The notes under the pieces were generated by a model. The model searched no databases. It was not told the origin of the DNA and saw only the letters and a list, made by a program, of their open reading frames with translations. This document shows positions 9,550-19,525 of a stretch of 64,000 nt of DNA, piece after piece. Position numbers and translations under genes: made by a program. The stretch is from Burkholderiaceae bacterium (lineage in GTDB: Bacteria > Pseudomonadota > Gammaproteobacteria > Burkholderiales > Burkholderiaceae_C): NCBI GenBank assembly GCA_018780645.1, contig JADMJJ010000006.1, positions 28,909-92,908 of the forward strand, given 5' to 3'. The first letter of the stretch is position 1, and each line of letters opens with the position of its first letter.

Positions 9550-10365
9550 ATGCCCGAACTCCCCGAAGTTGAAGTCACCCGCCGCAGCTTTGCCCAGCGC
9601 ATCGCTGGTGCGCGCGTCACCGCGGTCCGCCTCGGCAAGCCGCTGCGCTGGCCAATGGGTCGCGCACCGGGTGATCTGGTCGGGCTGACGGTGGGCGAGG
9701 TGACGCGCCGCGGCAAGTACCTGTGGTTGCCCTTGGCGCCCGGCGGCCTGCTGCTGCACCTGGGCATGTCCGGCTCGCTGGCCTTTGGCGAGGGCATGGC
9801 AGCCCCAGCTGCCCATGACCATTTCGATCTGGAGACGACCCAGGGCACCCTGAGGTTGACCGACCCGAGGCGATTTGGCGCCGTGGTCTGGTCCGGCGGC
9901 TTGGATCAGGAGCCGGCTGTCAAGTTGTTATCTAAGCTTGGTTTCGAGCCTTTTGACCCGCTTTTTGGCGGTGCCTATCTGTATTCGGCGTTGCGCGGCC
10001 GCCGTGTGGCCATCAAGCAGGCGCTGCTGGCGGGGGATATCGTCGTCGGTGCCGGCAATATCTACGCCTGCGAGGCCCTGTTCATGGCCGGCATAGACCC
10101 ACGCCTGGCGGCACACAAGCTCAGCCAGCCGCGCAGCGAGCGTCTGGCCAGGGCGGTGCGTCAGGTGCTGGGCGAGGCCCTGGCGGCCGGCGGCACGACC
10201 CTGCGCGACTTCAAGGACTCGCACGGCGTGGCCGGCAGCTTCCAGATGCAGGCCCAGGTCTACGGCCGCGAGGGTGAGCCCTGCCGTCATTGCGGCACCG
10301 CCATACGGCGTATTGTTCAGGCCCAGCGATCTACGTACTTTTGCCCAAAATGCCAGATTCGCTGA
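9550..10365 (+). CDS. mutM: Formamidopyrimidine-DNA glycosylase (Fpg)
   Basis: MutM removes 8-oxoguanine and other oxidised purines and nicks the abasic site. The 271-residue enzyme begins MPELPEVEV, giving the catalytic Pro2 (N-terminal after Met removal) and Glu3. It has the conserved Lys in TRRGKYLWL, the helix-two-turn-helix region [18 protein letters not shown], and a C-terminal zinc finger with Cys pairs CRHCG and CPKCQ. The ATG at 9550 is fixed by the need for Pro2. Together with mutY about 3 kb downstream, the window holds two parts of the GO repair system. Confidence 0.97.
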   Translation: MPELPEVEVTRRSFAQRIAGARVTAVRLGKPLRWPMGRAPGDLVGLTVGEVTRRGKYLWLPLAPGGLLLHLGMSGSLAFGEGMAAPAAHDHFDLETTQGTLRLTDPRRFGAVVWSGGLDQEPAVKLLSKLGFEPFDPLFGGAYLYSALRGRRVAIKQALLAGDIVVGAGNIYACEALFMAGIDPRLAAHKLSQPRSERLARAVRQVLGEALAAGGTTLRDFKDSHGVAGSFQMQAQVYGREGEPCRHCGTAIRRIVQAQRSTYFCPKCQIR

Positions 10366-10486
10366 TTTTTGGCCCCTATCGACCCTCATTTCCCCTGCCG
10401 TGTCCCCGCACAAACCCGCTGATTGGTCTATCCCTAAGGTGAACCCCGCACAGAATCGTCATGGGATTGCGCTAGCATGCCCGCAC

Positions 10487-12526
10487 ATGAATGGCAGCCC
10501 ACGCTCACTGGCGCAACGCTTGGATGGCTTGAATGCCTGGCGCGCATCCCTGGATGCGGCGCTGGCAGAGCTTGTCCAGCACCTGGCCGGCCAGGGTCTG
10601 CTGGACGAAACCGTCAGCGAGCAGCTCGACCGACTGCGCCTGCGCGTCGGGGGCGACAAGCTGGTGGTGGCCTTTGTCGCCGAGTTCTCGCGCGGCAAGT
10701 CCGAGCTGATCAATGCCATGTTCTTCAGCGACACCGGCCGGCGCGTGCTGCCGGCCACGCCGGGGCGCACGACGATGTGCCCGGTGGAGATGTCCTATGA
10801 CCAGGGCGAGCCGGCGATGCTGTCGCTGCTGCCCATCGAGACCCGCATCGAGGGCCGTTCGCTGTCCGATCTGCGCCTGCGCCGCAGCATCTGGACCCAT
10901 GTGCCCTTGGACGATCTGAGCCATGAAGAGCTGGCGCTGACCCTGATGGAGGTGACGCGCACCCGTGCGGTCAGCGTCGAGGAGGCGCGCAAGCTGGGTC
11001 TGTGGAGCGACGAGCCCGACGCCAATGACAAGACCTCGCCGTCGCCCGACAACCCGCCGATTCGCGAGGATGGTCTGGTCGATGTGCCGGCCTGGCGACA
11101 TGCGCTGATCAAATACCCGCACCCGCTGCTGGCCCAGGGCCTGGTCGTGCTGGACACGCCGGGCCTGAACGCCGTCGGTGCCGAACCCGAGCTGACCCTG
11201 AGCGTGATACCGGCCGCCCATGCGGTGGTCTATATCCTTGGCGCCGACACCGGCGTGACCCGCTCGGACATGAACGTCTGGCGCGAGCACCTGAACGAGG
11301 GTGCGATGGCGCGCTTCGTCGTGCTGAACAAGATTGACACGCTGAACGATCCGCTGCTGCCGGTGGATGTGGTGCAGGCCCAGATCCGCAAGCAATGCGC
11401 CAATACCGCCCGCACTCTGGGTGTCGAGCCGGACCGCGTGTTCCCGCTGTCGGCACGTCAGGCCTTGACCGCCCGCTTGCGCGGCGACACCAAGGGCCTG
11501 GAGGCCAGCCGTCTGCCGGCACTGGAGACGATGCTGGCCAAGGCTCTATTGCCGCAGCGCGGCGAGTTGCTGGCCAAGGCCGTGCAGGAGACGGTGCAGG
11601 GCGTGCAGAACCATGTGCAGCGTCAGCTGACCCTGCGCCGCCGCCACAACACCGAGCAGGCCCTGGAGCTGCGCGGCGCCCGCGGCAAGAACGCGACCAG
11701 CCTGCGCGCGATGCGCGACCGGGTCGATCTCGAAGGCCAGCGCTTCGAGCTGTGCTCGCAACGCATGCAGGCACTGAAGGCCATCCACAGCCGCTCGCTG
11801 AAGGAGCTGCTCGACGGCCTGGCCGGCGAGCGGGTGCGCGAGCAGGTGCGTCAGATGCAGCTGGGCATGGACGCCTCGTTCTTCCATGTCGGTGCGCGCA
11901 AGGTCTTTGTGGCCATGTGCCGCGAGCTGCACCAGCTGCTGAACCAGGCCCAGGTGCGGGTCGATGAAATGCAGGGCATGCTGGTCTCCAGCATCCAGAT
12001 GCTCAACACCGACTACGGCTTTGCGCTGGCGGTGCAGCAGGCGCCCGACTTCTCGCGCTGCTCGCGCGAGCTGGAGATGCTTGAACGCAGCTATAGCCAG
12101 TACCTGGGCATACGCTCGGCGCTGCGCCTGCTGCAGCCCGACTTCATGGAGCAGTTCCGCCGCATGTTGCTGGCCAAGCTGCGCGCCGTGTTCGATGCGG
12201 CCCGCGTCGAGGTTGAGCGCTGGAGCAAGACGGCCACGGTGCAGATCGATGCACAGTTGCGCGAGCGCCGCGACACCTTTGTGCGCCGACGTGAGGCATT
12301 GACTCGTATCGAGGCCGAGGCCGGCGAGCTCGAAGCGCGACTGACCCAGCTGGTGGCGCTGGAGCAGCGCCTGAGCCTGGCTCAGGTGCGCATACAGCCG
12401 GTGGTCAATATGGTGCTGGCCGCGGCGCAGTCCATGCCCACCCGCGGTGATGATGGCGAGTTCGAGTTGGCTACGGTTGCCGCTGGCGAGTTCGACGCCA
12501 GCTGGGCCCAGGTCGCGGCCGAGTAA
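10487..12526 (+). CDS. Dynamin-like GTPase family protein
   Basis: The 679-residue protein has a dynamin-type GTPase domain: the P-loop region FVAEFSRGKSELIN at about 60-75, the switch Thr in PGRTTMCPVE, G3 in LVVLDTPGLN and G4 in VVLNKIDTL. A long helical region rich in Arg, Gln and Glu follows (about 350-640) and fits the stalk or coiled coil of bacterial dynamin-like proteins. These bind membranes, and their roles are poorly defined. A 120-base gap separates it from mutM. The chosen ATG lacks a strong ribosome site, but the protein similarity begins there. mutY starts 16 bases after its stop, so the two may be cotranscribed. Confidence 0.85.
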   Translation: MNGSPRSLAQRLDGLNAWRASLDAALAELVQHLAGQGLLDETVSEQLDRLRLRVGGDKLVVAFVAEFSRGKSELINAMFFSDTGRRVLPATPGRTTMCPVEMSYDQGEPAMLSLLPIETRIEGRSLSDLRLRRSIWTHVPLDDLSHEELALTLMEVTRTRAVSVEEARKLGLWSDEPDANDKTSPSPDNPPIREDGLVDVPAWRHALIKYPHPLLAQGLVVLDTPGLNAVGAEPELTLSVIPAAHAVVYILGADTGVTRSDMNVWREHLNEGAMARFVVLNKIDTLNDPLLPVDVVQAQIRKQCANTARTLGVEPDRVFPLSARQALTARLRGDTKGLEASRLPALETMLAKALLPQRGELLAKAVQETVQGVQNHVQRQLTLRRRHNTEQALELRGARGKNATSLRAMRDRVDLEGQRFELCSQRMQALKAIHSRSLKELLDGLAGERVREQVRQMQLGMDASFFHVGARKVFVAMCRELHQLLNQAQVRVDEMQGMLVSSIQMLNTDYGFALAVQQAPDFSRCSRELEMLERSYSQYLGIRSALRLLQPDFMEQFRRMLLAKLRAVFDAARVEVERWSKTATVQIDAQLRERRDTFVRRREALTRIEAEAGELEARLTQLVALEQRLSLAQVRIQPVVNMVLAAAQSMPTRGDDGEFELATVAAGEFDASWAQVAAE

Positions 12527-12542
12527 GCCGTCGATTCCCGCT

Positions 12543-13598
12543 GTGACCGACGCTTCGCGGCCCCTGCCGCTTGATCCCTCATTGATTCAAGGATTTGCTC
12601 CGGCGTTGATCGCCTGGCAAAAGGTCCATGGCCGCCATCAGCTGCCCTGGCAGAACACGGACGACCCCTATCGCGTCTGGTTGTCAGAGATCATGTTGCA
12701 GCAGACCCAGGTGACCACGGTGCTGGGGTATTACGAGCGCTTTCTCGAGCGCTTCCCCGATGTGACGGCGCTGGCCGCCGCCCATCTGGACGAGGTGCTT
12801 GCGCTGTGGGCTGGCCTGGGTTACTACAGCCGCGCACGCAATATGCACCGCTGCGCCCAGGCCGTGGTGGCGCAGTTCGGCGGCAGCTTTCCGACCACGG
12901 CCGAGCTGCTGACCACCCTGCCCGGCATAGGCCGCTCGACGGCAGCCGCGATCGCCTCGTTCTGCTACGGCGAGCGGGTGGCGATACTGGACGGCAATGT
13001 CAAGCGCGTGCTGGGACGCGTGCTGGCCTTCGATGCCGATCTGGCCAAGCAGGCCAACGAGCGCGAGCTCTGGTCCCTGGCGACCCAGCTCTTGCCCGAA
13101 CAGGACATGCCAGCCTACACCCAGGGCTTGATGGATCTGGGCGCCACGCTGTGCAGCCGTACTTCGCCGCAATGCCTGCTGTGCCCGGTGGCCGAGTTGT
13201 GCCTGGGGCGCAAGACGGGCCAGCCGGAAGACTATCCGGTGCGCATACGCAAGCTCAAGCGCAGCCGGCGTGAGAACTGGTGGCTGTGGCTGGAGCACGA
13301 GGGCCGCATCTGGCTGACACAGCGGCCCGACACCGGTGTCTGGGCCGGGCTCTGGACGCTGCCGCTGTTCGACGACGAGGCCGCGCTGCAGGCCCAGGCG
13401 GGGGCGCTCGATGTCAAGCTCTCTCGTCTGCCGACGATAGAACACAGCTTGACGCACTTCGACTGGGTACTGCACCCCCGCCAGGCCAGCCTGAGCCAGG
13501 CCCCCGGCGAGGCCCTGCCCGGCCCCGGCATCTGGGTGGCCCGGGAGGCGCTGGCCAGCTATGCCGTGCCCGCGCCGCTGAAAAAGCTGCTGACTTGA
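12543..13598 (+). CDS. mutY: A/G-specific adenine DNA glycosylase
   Basis: MutY removes adenine mispaired with 8-oxoguanine. The 351-residue protein has the catalytic Glu in LSEIMLQQTQV, the helix-hairpin-helix LPGIGRSTAAAI, the catalytic Asp segment VAILDGNVKRVLGR, and the [4Fe-4S] cysteines in CSRTSPQCLLCPVAELC. The C-terminal NUDIX-like domain that recognises 8-oxoG is present (VWAGLWTLPLF and IEHSLTHFDWVLHP). The start is a GTG 16 bases after the upstream gene. No in-frame ATG fits as well. Confidence 0.95.
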   Translation: MTDASRPLPLDPSLIQGFAPALIAWQKVHGRHQLPWQNTDDPYRVWLSEIMLQQTQVTTVLGYYERFLERFPDVTALAAAHLDEVLALWAGLGYYSRARNMHRCAQAVVAQFGGSFPTTAELLTTLPGIGRSTAAAIASFCYGERVAILDGNVKRVLGRVLAFDADLAKQANERELWSLATQLLPEQDMPAYTQGLMDLGATLCSRTSPQCLLCPVAELCLGRKTGQPEDYPVRIRKLKRSRRENWWLWLEHEGRIWLTQRPDTGVWAGLWTLPLFDDEAALQAQAGALDVKLSRLPTIEHSLTHFDWVLHPRQASLSQAPGEALPGPGIWVAREALASYAVPAPLKKLLT

Positions 13599-13668
13599 TT
13601 GGACAGGGCGGCCCCAGGCCTGCTAGGCTTGCTGGCCTCGCACCTTGACCCAGAACAAGACCAAATCA

Positions 13669-13989
13669 ATGAAGCCAGCCGTCAAAAGCGCCATCGAATC
13701 CGCCGCCCTGGCCCTGTTGGTGGCCGCCTGCAGCCTGTGGTTCCTGATCTCGATGAACGAGTCCGAGGTCGAGCACACGGCGGCCAAGATCACGCTGGTG
13801 GCCATCACCTTGGCTGCCTCGCTGATCCTGCACCTGGTCTTCGTCGGCCTGGCCGTGCAGCGCGACGGCCGGCCCCTGGCTGGCTGGATGGCCCTGTCCA
13901 TCCTGATGTGTCCGGTGGGTTCCATCATCACGATGGTGCTGATCGGCTGGCTGTCGGCCGAGCGAGAGCGGGCCCAACCGTCGGCCTAG
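13669..13989 (+). CDS. Small inner-membrane protein of unknown function
   Basis: This 106-residue protein has three predicted membrane segments, roughly residues 8-28, 40-60 and 75-95, and short charged loops. No known domain was recognised. An in-frame TTG at 13645 would add eight residues (TQNKTKS), but the ATG is preferred. It follows mutY by 70 bases on the same strand and converges with the Lon-N gene. Confidence 0.6.
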   Translation: MKPAVKSAIESAALALLVAACSLWFLISMNESEVEHTAAKITLVAITLAASLILHLVFVGLAVQRDGRPLAGWMALSILMCPVGSIITMVLIGWLSAERERAQPSA

Positions 13990-13996
13990 GCTTGGG

Positions 13997-14638
13997 CTAT
14001 TCCAGCACGCCCTTGCCGCGCAGGAACTCGTCAACGATCTGCAAGCGCATCAGCGGGCTGTCCAGCTCCATCAGTTTTTGCTTGGCCGCCAGCGGTATCG
14101 GCAAGATCTCGCACCAGCGGTTCGCCACCCAGGCCGCGTCGTCAAGGCCATAGGGCTCCAGGAATGGTTTGTTGCCCTGCTCGGCCAGGCTCTGTATGGC
14201 CTTGGCCAGGCCCTCGGCCGCGGGTCTGAGTTCGGGTGGGATGGCCTGCGGCGCGTCGTCATCCAGCCACTGCACCTGGCCCATCCACAGCCCGTCGGCC
14301 GCCTGCGCGCAAGCCTGCAGCTCGAAGCGCCGCCTGCCGCAGCAGCGCACATGGAGGATGCCGGCCTGCTCGCCATCGACCTCCAGCAGCTCGGCCGCCA
14401 CGCCCACCGGTTCGAATTTCACGCCGGCCTCGCCGCGGCCCACCTCGCCGCCCTGACGCAGCGCGATCACGCCAAAGGCCGATTGCTGGCGCAGGCAGTC
14501 GGCCATCAGGTCCAGATAGCGGGCCTCGAAGATCTTCAGCCTCAGCTGGCCGCCCGGGAACAGCACCGTCTGCAACGGGAACAGGGGCAGGGCTCGCGTT
14601 GGCACCGTGGCTCCCTGTGCGGTTTCAATCCCGGGCAT
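13997..14638 (-). CDS. Lon N-terminal (LON substrate-binding) domain protein
   Basis: The 213-residue protein consists of a LON N-terminal domain alone, with no ATPase or protease part. Conserved features are the start strand [29 protein letters not shown] and the central [15 protein letters not shown], followed by a helical half. Such stand-alone proteins are common in proteobacteria and their role is unknown. The start overlaps the 3' end of rapZ by 14 bases, suggesting coupling. An internal start near residue 12 is possible. Confidence 0.85.
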   Translation of the reverse strand: MPGIETAQGATVPTRALPLFPLQTVLFPGGQLRLKIFEARYLDLMADCLRQQSAFGVIALRQGGEVGRGEAGVKFEPVGVAAELLEVDGEQAGILHVRCCGRRRFELQACAQAADGLWMGQVQWLDDDAPQAIPPELRPAAEGLAKAIQSLAEQGNKPFLEPYGLDDAAWVANRWCEILPIPLAAKQKLMELDSPLMRLQIVDEFLRGKGVLE

Positions 14639-15551
14639 CGAGCTCGCGGTGGCGTATCAAGGTGGCGCCATGGTGGGCGAACTGGCGGGCCAGCGTCTCG
14701 ACCATATAGACCGAGCGGTGCTGGCCGCCGGTGCAGCCTATGGCCACCGTCAGATAGCTGCGGTGGTCGGCCTCGAAGGCCGGCAGCCACTGGGTGAAGA
14801 AGGCGCTGATCTGCGACATCATGATCGCGACCTCGGGCTGGGCCTCCAGATAGGCGGCCACTGGTGCATCGCGGCCATTCTGCGGGCGCAGCTCGCGGAT
14901 GTAATAGGGGTTGGGCAGCACACGCACGTCGAATACGAAGTCGGCGTCGAGCGGCACGCCGTGCTTGAAGGCGAAAGACTCGAACACCAGCGTCAGCGAG
15001 GTGCCGCTGACCTGCACCAGGTCACGCACCCAGGAGCGCAGCTGGGCCGGGCGCAGCGCGCTGGTGTCCAGCACAGTGGACTCGACGCGCATGCTGGCCA
15101 GCAGCTCGCGCTCCAGCTCGATCGCATCGATCAGGATGCGCCGTGCATCGCCCGACTCCTGTTCGCTCTTGCTCAGCGGGTGGGCGCGGCGTGTCTCGGA
15201 GAATCGGCGCACCAGCGCGTCGGTACTGGCGTCGAGAAAGATAGACCGCACCCGCACACCGCGCGCTCGCAGCTTCTTCAGGGTAGGCAGCAGATGGGGC
15301 AGGGAGCCGGCGCTGCGGGCGTCCATCGCAATCGCCACATGGCGCTGCTCGCGTTGTGATTCCAGCTTCAGGAAGGAGGTCAGCAACTCGGGCGGCAGAT
15401 TGTCCACACAGAAATAGCCGGCGTCCTCCAGCGCATGCATGGCCACCGACTTGCCCGAGCCCGAGATGCCGGTGACCAGCACCACGTCGCGTGGCGCCAG
15501 TGCCTCGGCCAGGCCGCCAAAAGCGGTGTCGGATTCAACGGCGCCGGTCAT
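14625..15551 (-). CDS. rapZ: RNase adapter protein RapZ (YvcJ family)
   Basis: The RapZ/YvcJ family are P-loop proteins. In enterobacteria RapZ guides RNase E to GlmZ, which controls amino-sugar synthesis. This 308-residue copy has Walker A GISGSGKS at 28-35, the downstream NLPPELL, a Walker B-like region, and the conserved C-terminal block [13 protein letters not shown]. Its ATG overlaps the recN stop (ATGA). Whether the GlmY/GlmZ system exists here is not shown. The family is also found where those RNAs are absent. Confidence 0.93.
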   Translation of the reverse strand: MTGAVESDTAFGGLAEALAPRDVVLVTGISGSGKSVAMHALEDAGYFCVDNLPPELLTSFLKLESQREQRHVAIAMDARSAGSLPHLLPTLKKLRARGVRVRSIFLDASTDALVRRFSETRRAHPLSKSEQESGDARRILIDAIELERELLASMRVESTVLDTSALRPAQLRSWVRDLVQVSGTSLTLVFESFAFKHGVPLDADFVFDVRVLPNPYYIRELRPQNGRDAPVAAYLEAQPEVAIMMSQISAFFTQWLPAFEADHRSYLTVAIGCTGGQHRSVYMVETLARQFAHHGATLIRHRELDARD

Positions 15552-17266
15552 GATTTGGCCTTCTTTGCGGGGACAGGTTTTGCGGGACTCACGGCAGCCT
15601 GCTTGGACAGGTCCAGCATCTCCTGCGCATGGGCAAGGCTGGTGGACGACAGGCGCTCGCCACCCAGCATACGCGCGATTTCCGCCACGCGGGCCTCGCC
15701 GGCCACCGCCTGTACGTCGCTGGAGGTGCTGCCGCCCGAGGCCTTCTTGGCGACGACGAAATGATGGTCGGCACAGGCCGCCACCTGGGGCAGGTGGGTG
15801 ACGGCCAGCACCTGGCGGTCGCGGCCCAGCTGCTTCATCAATCGGCCGACGGTCTCGGCCACCGCGCCACCGACGCCGGAATCGATCTCGTCGAAGATCA
15901 AGGTGCCGGCACCGGCCTCGCCCCCGTCCTTGCCCTCAAGCTGGCAGGTGGTGACGGCAATCGCCAGCGCGATGCGCGACAGCTCGCCGCCCGAGGCCAC
16001 CTTGCCCAGCGGCCGCGGCGTGCTGCCGGCATGGCCGGCGACCAGGAACTCGGCCGACTCCAGGCCGAAGCTTTGAGGCTCGGCCTGAGGCAGCAGGGCT
16101 ACCTCGAAGCGGCCGCCGGCCATGCCCAGCTGCTGCATCGCGCTCGACACGGCATCGGACAACTTGGGCGCTGCCTTGGCGCGGGCCTGACTGATCTTTC
16201 TGGCCTCGGCCGTGTAGGCGCTCAACGCGGCCTTAAGCGCGCGCTCCAGGCCCTCCAGATCGCTGGCCGCATCAAGCGCGGCCAGCTCGGTGCGCCACTG
16301 CGCATGCAGGGCCGGCAGGTCGGCCGGCGTGCGGCGGTAGCGGCGGGCCAGGCCCATCCAGGCCGACATCCGTTCGTCCAGCTCCTGCAGCCGCTCGGGC
16401 TCCAGGTCGGCGTCCGACAGATAGCTGGCCAGGGTGTGGGCGGCATCCTGCAGCTGCGATTGGGCGCCGGCCAGCGCCTCTATCACGGGGCCAAGGCGCG
16501 GGTCGTAGTCGGACACCGAGTTCAACGCGTCGATCGCCTGGCCGGTCAGGCTCTCGGCGCTGGTGTCGGCTTCGCTGGCCGCGCTCAGCGCCACGCGGGC
16601 GGCGTCCATCAGGCTTTGCGCATGGGCCAGGCGCTGGTGTTCGGCGCTGAGCGTCTCCCACTCGTCGGCGCCGGGGGCCAGGCGGTCGATCTCGGCAATC
16701 TGCCAGGCCAGGCGTTCGCGTTCGGTCGCCAGTTTGTCCTGGCTCTTGCTGGCCTCGGCCAACTGCTCGCTGGCGGCCTTCCAGTGCTGCCAGGCGCTGG
16801 CCACGGCGCTGGTGTCAAGCCGGGCATAGGCATCGAGCAGGGCGCGCACCGAGGGCGCGCGGGTCAGGCCTTGCCAGGCGTGCTGGCCGTGAATGTCCAC
16901 CAGATGATCGGCCAGCTCGCGCAGCTGGGCCACGGTGGCGGCGCTGCCATTGACCCAGGCGCGGCTCTTGCCCTGGGCGTCGATCACACGCTTGAGCAGC
17001 AGGCTCTCCTGCACGTCGAAGCCGGCTTCCTCCAGCCAGGGCGCGATGGCCGCCGGTGCATCGAACTCGGCGCTGATCTCGGCCCTGGCCGCACCCTCGC
17101 GCACCACGCCGGCATCGCCCCGGCTGCCCAGCGCCAGCTGCAGCGCATCGATCAGGATGGACTTGCCGGCACCGGTCTCGCCGGTGAGGACCGAGAAGCC
17201 GCCATCGAAATCGACCTCCAGCGCGGTGACGATCACAAAATCGCGCAGCGACAAGCGCCTCAGCAT
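15548..17266 (-). CDS. recN: DNA repair protein RecN
   Basis: RecN is an SMC-like ATPase acting at double-strand breaks. The 572-residue protein has Walker A GETGAGKS at 29-36 after the typical start [14 protein letters not shown] long coiled-coil centre (about 150-380) follows, with the signature [11 protein letters not shown], Walker [13 protein letters not shown], and the D-loop/H-loop region [19 protein letters not shown] Lys/Pro/Ala-rich tail ([15 protein letters not shown]) is an extension past the usual end. It lies in the run nadK - recN - rapZ - lon-N on one strand. GGAG precedes the start. Confidence 0.96.
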   Translation of the reverse strand: MLRRLSLRDFVIVTALEVDFDGGFSVLTGETGAGKSILIDALQLALGSRGDAGVVREGAARAEISAEFDAPAAIAPWLEEAGFDVQESLLLKRVIDAQGKSRAWVNGSAATVAQLRELADHLVDIHGQHAWQGLTRAPSVRALLDAYARLDTSAVASAWQHWKAASEQLAEASKSQDKLATERERLAWQIAEIDRLAPGADEWETLSAEHQRLAHAQSLMDAARVALSAASEADTSAESLTGQAIDALNSVSDYDPRLGPVIEALAGAQSQLQDAAHTLASYLSDADLEPERLQELDERMSAWMGLARRYRRTPADLPALHAQWRTELAALDAASDLEGLERALKAALSAYTAEARKISQARAKAAPKLSDAVSSAMQQLGMAGGRFEVALLPQAEPQSFGLESAEFLVAGHAGSTPRPLGKVASGGELSRIALAIAVTTCQLEGKDGGEAGAGTLIFDEIDSGVGGAVAETVGRLMKQLGRDRQVLAVTHLPQVAACADHHFVVAKKASGGSTSSDVQAVAGEARVAEIARMLGGERLSSTSLAHAQEMLDLSKQAAVSPAKPVPAKKAKS

Positions 17267-17314
17267 GACAAGAACTCCGAAGTGATCTTCATATTCTCGA
17301 GTACCAGGGAGTCA

Positions 17315-18190
17315 TCAACTGACCCCTTCGTTCCAGCGCAGCTTGCGGCGCAGGGTGGCGTAGTAGCTCCAGCCGCGCGGGTGCAGAAAGCAGACCTCGT
17401 GCTCCGAGCGGCGCACGGTGATGCGATCGCCGTGCAGCAGGCTGGCCAGGCTTTGCATATCGAAATTGACGCTCACATCGCGCCCGGCCACGATCTCGAC
17501 GCTGACCGTGCCGGTGTCGGGCAGCACGATGGGTCGGTTGCTGAGCGTGTGCGAGGCGATAGGCACCACCACCCAGCCGGCGATGCTGGGGTGCAGGATG
17601 GGCCCGCCGGCCGACAGCGCATAGGCGGTGGAGCCGGTCGGCGAGCCGATGATCAGGCCGTCGGCGCGGAAGTTGGCGACGAACTCCTCGCCCACGTCGA
17701 CCTTCAGCTCCACCATGCCCGAGGTACCGCCACGGCTGACGACCACATCGTTCATGGCCAGCGCCTCGAAGATGCAACGCTCGTCGCGCCAGACGCAGCC
17801 CTCCAGCATCGAGCGGTGCTCGCGTTCGAAGTCGCCGGCCAGCATCGGCAACAAGGTCTCGCGGTATTGGTCGATGGCGATGTCGGTCACAAAGCCCAGT
17901 CGGCCCTGGTTGATGCCCACCAACGGCACACCAAAGCGTGCCATCTCGCGGGCAAAGCCCAGCATCGTGCCGTCGCCACCGACCACCACGGCCAGGTCGC
18001 ATTGCGCGCCCAGCTCGTCGGTCGAGAGGCTTGGGAATTCGGTGATGCCCGTGTTGAGCGCCGTCTCACGCTCCAGGGAAACATCAAGACCTTGCTGCGC
18101 CAGAAAATGGGCGATGTCCTCCAGCACGGGGCGAATGCCCCGGGCCTGGAACTTGCCCACAATCGCCGCATGACGGAAGCGCTTCGCCAT
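17315..18190 (-). CDS. nadK: NAD kinase
   Basis: NadK phosphorylates NAD to NADP using ATP. The 291-residue protein carries [11 protein letters not shown] (the invariant GGDG), the NDVVVSRG motif that binds the nicotinamide ribose, the glycine-rich [19 protein letters not shown], and [17 protein letters not shown] residues in the form [13 protein letters not shown]. It diverges from hrcA with about 70 bases between, which is the usual betaproteobacterial arrangement, and runs toward recN. Confidence 0.96.
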   Translation of the reverse strand: MAKRFRHAAIVGKFQARGIRPVLEDIAHFLAQQGLDVSLERETALNTGITEFPSLSTDELGAQCDLAVVVGGDGTMLGFAREMARFGVPLVGINQGRLGFVTDIAIDQYRETLLPMLAGDFEREHRSMLEGCVWRDERCIFEALAMNDVVVSRGGTSGMVELKVDVGEEFVANFRADGLIIGSPTGSTAYALSAGGPILHPSIAGWVVVPIASHTLSNRPIVLPDTGTVSVEIVAGRDVSVNFDMQSLASLLHGDRITVRRSEHEVCFLHPRGWSYYATLRRKLRWNEGVS

Positions 18191-18261
18191 GGGCGGGATT
18201 ACACCACAGCGCCGGGCCCAAACCGGGCCGTAAAAGCCTCACACTCCGTACAATGAAGATC

Positions 18262-19281
18262 ATGCTCGACGAGCGCTCCAAATCACTGCTGAAAACCCTG
18301 GTTGAACGCTATATCGCGGACGGTCAGCCGGTGGGCTCGCGCACGCTGTCCAAGGCCTCGGGCCTGGAGCTGTCGCCGGCCACGATACGCAATGTGATGG
18401 CCGATCTGGAAGAGCTGGGCCTGATCGCGAGCCCCCACACCAGCGCCGGGCGCATACCTACGCCGAAGGGCTACCGTCTGTTCGTCGACACCATGCTCAC
18501 CGCCAAGCCCGCCGGCTCCGGGATGGGTGGCGGCGCGCTGGAGCCCCATCTGCAGCCCGACCAGCCGCAGCGAGTGATCGCCAATGCGGCGCAGATCCTT
18601 TCCAATCTGTCCAGCTTTGTCGGCGTGGTCACCACGCCGCGCAAGGCCTCCGTCTTCCACCACATCGAGTTCCTGCGCCTGGGCGAGCGGCGTGTGCTGG
18701 TGATACTGGTGGCACCCGATGGCGATGTGCAGAACCGCGTCATCTTTACCGCGCAGGACATCAACCAGGGCCAGTTGCTGGAGGCCAGCAACTACATCAA
18801 CGCCCACTACGCCGGCCTGACCATTGAGGCGGTGCGCGAACGGCTCAAGCATGAGGTCGATGCCCTGCGCGGCGAGATCGCGATGCTGATGCAGGCGGCC
18901 GTGCAGGCCGGCACCGAGGTGATGGAAGGCAACCAGGAGCAGATGGTCATCTCCGGCGAGCGCAATCTGCTCACCGTGCAGGACTTCAGCCACGACATGG
19001 GCAGCCTGCGCCGCCTGTTCGACCTGTTCGAGCAGAAGACCCAGCTGATGCGCCTGCTTGACGTCTCCAGCCGCGCCGAGGGCGTGCGCATCTATATCGG
19101 CGGCGAGAGCCAGGTCGTGCCCTACGAGGAGCTATCCATCGTCTCCGCCCCCTACGAAGTCGACGGCCAGATCGTCGGCACCCTGGGCGTGATCGGCCCC
19201 ACCCGCATGGCCTATGACCGCATGATCCAGATCGTCGATATCACCTCGCGGCTGGTGACGAATGCGCTGTCGCAGAAGTAG
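18262..19281 (+). CDS. hrcA: Heat-inducible transcription repressor HrcA
   Basis: HrcA binds CIRCE operators and represses groESL and dnaK operons, with GroEL as its folding sensor. The 339-residue protein has an N-terminal winged helix (residues 1-75; [32 protein letters not shown]) and a GAF-like plus inserted dimer domain behind it. MLDERSK is the usual family start. An ATG three codons earlier (18253) is also in frame. No CIRCE element is visible near the gene, so autoregulation is not evident. Confidence 0.93.
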   Translation: MLDERSKSLLKTLVERYIADGQPVGSRTLSKASGLELSPATIRNVMADLEELGLIASPHTSAGRIPTPKGYRLFVDTMLTAKPAGSGMGGGALEPHLQPDQPQRVIANAAQILSNLSSFVGVVTTPRKASVFHHIEFLRLGERRVLVILVAPDGDVQNRVIFTAQDINQGQLLEASNYINAHYAGLTIEAVRERLKHEVDALRGEIAMLMQAAVQAGTEVMEGNQEQMVISGERNLLTVQDFSHDMGSLRRLFDLFEQKTQLMRLLDVSSRAEGVRIYIGGESQVVPYEELSIVSAPYEVDGQIVGTLGVIGPTRMAYDRMIQIVDITSRLVTNALSQK

Positions 19282-19352
19282 CCGCCCGAAAACCCCGCCA
19301 CTTGCCCCTACAATCCACGCCTTCGGCACACAGCCGGACCGCAGTTCCCGGG

Positions 19353-19429
19353 GGGCCGTTAGCTCAGTTGGTTAGAGCAGAGGACTCATAATCCTTTGGT
19401 CGTAGGTTCAAGTCCTACACGGCCTACCA
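19353..19429 (+). tRNA. tRNA with CAU anticodon, probably tRNA-Ile2 (lysidine type)
   Basis: A 77-nt cloverleaf folds. Its acceptor arms are GGGCCGT and ACGGCCT, the D arm starts GCTCAGTTGGTTAGAGC, the anticodon loop CTCATAA reads CAT, the T arm is GTAGGTTCAAGTCCTAC, and CCA is encoded. C4-G69 and C5-G68 and the TTGGTCG segment favour tRNA-Ile2, whose C34 is modified by TilS, over elongator tRNA-Met. Base 1 pairs with 72 as G-U. Automated tools may label it Met. Confidence 0.9.
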
Positions 19430-19448
19430 AAATTATGTGAGAAGAATC

Positions 19449-19472
19449 AAGGGCTTGCGTTCGCAGGCCCTT
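19449..19472 (+). terminator. Hairpin after the CAU tRNA gene
   Basis: AAGGGC-T-TGCG-TT-CGCA-G-GCCCTT forms an 11-bp stem with one G-T pair, 20 nt after the tRNA. The following bases (GGCTTGTCC) are only weakly T-rich. It probably stops the tRNA transcript before the convergent hydrolase gene. Confidence 0.55.
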
Positions 19473-19525
19473 GGCTTGTCCGGCTCTGAGTCTGCCGCTG
19501 CGGCAGAGTTGGGACAACGCTTCCG

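Noticed and set aside
13645..13658. TTGA-N6-ACAA sequence resembling an Fnr box
   Set aside because: One mismatch, no nearby -10 signal and a housekeeping context; judged chance.
15629..18256. 875-codon open frame on the plus strand opposite recN and nadK
   Set aside because: Antisense shadow of two well-supported genes, with no recognisable domain.
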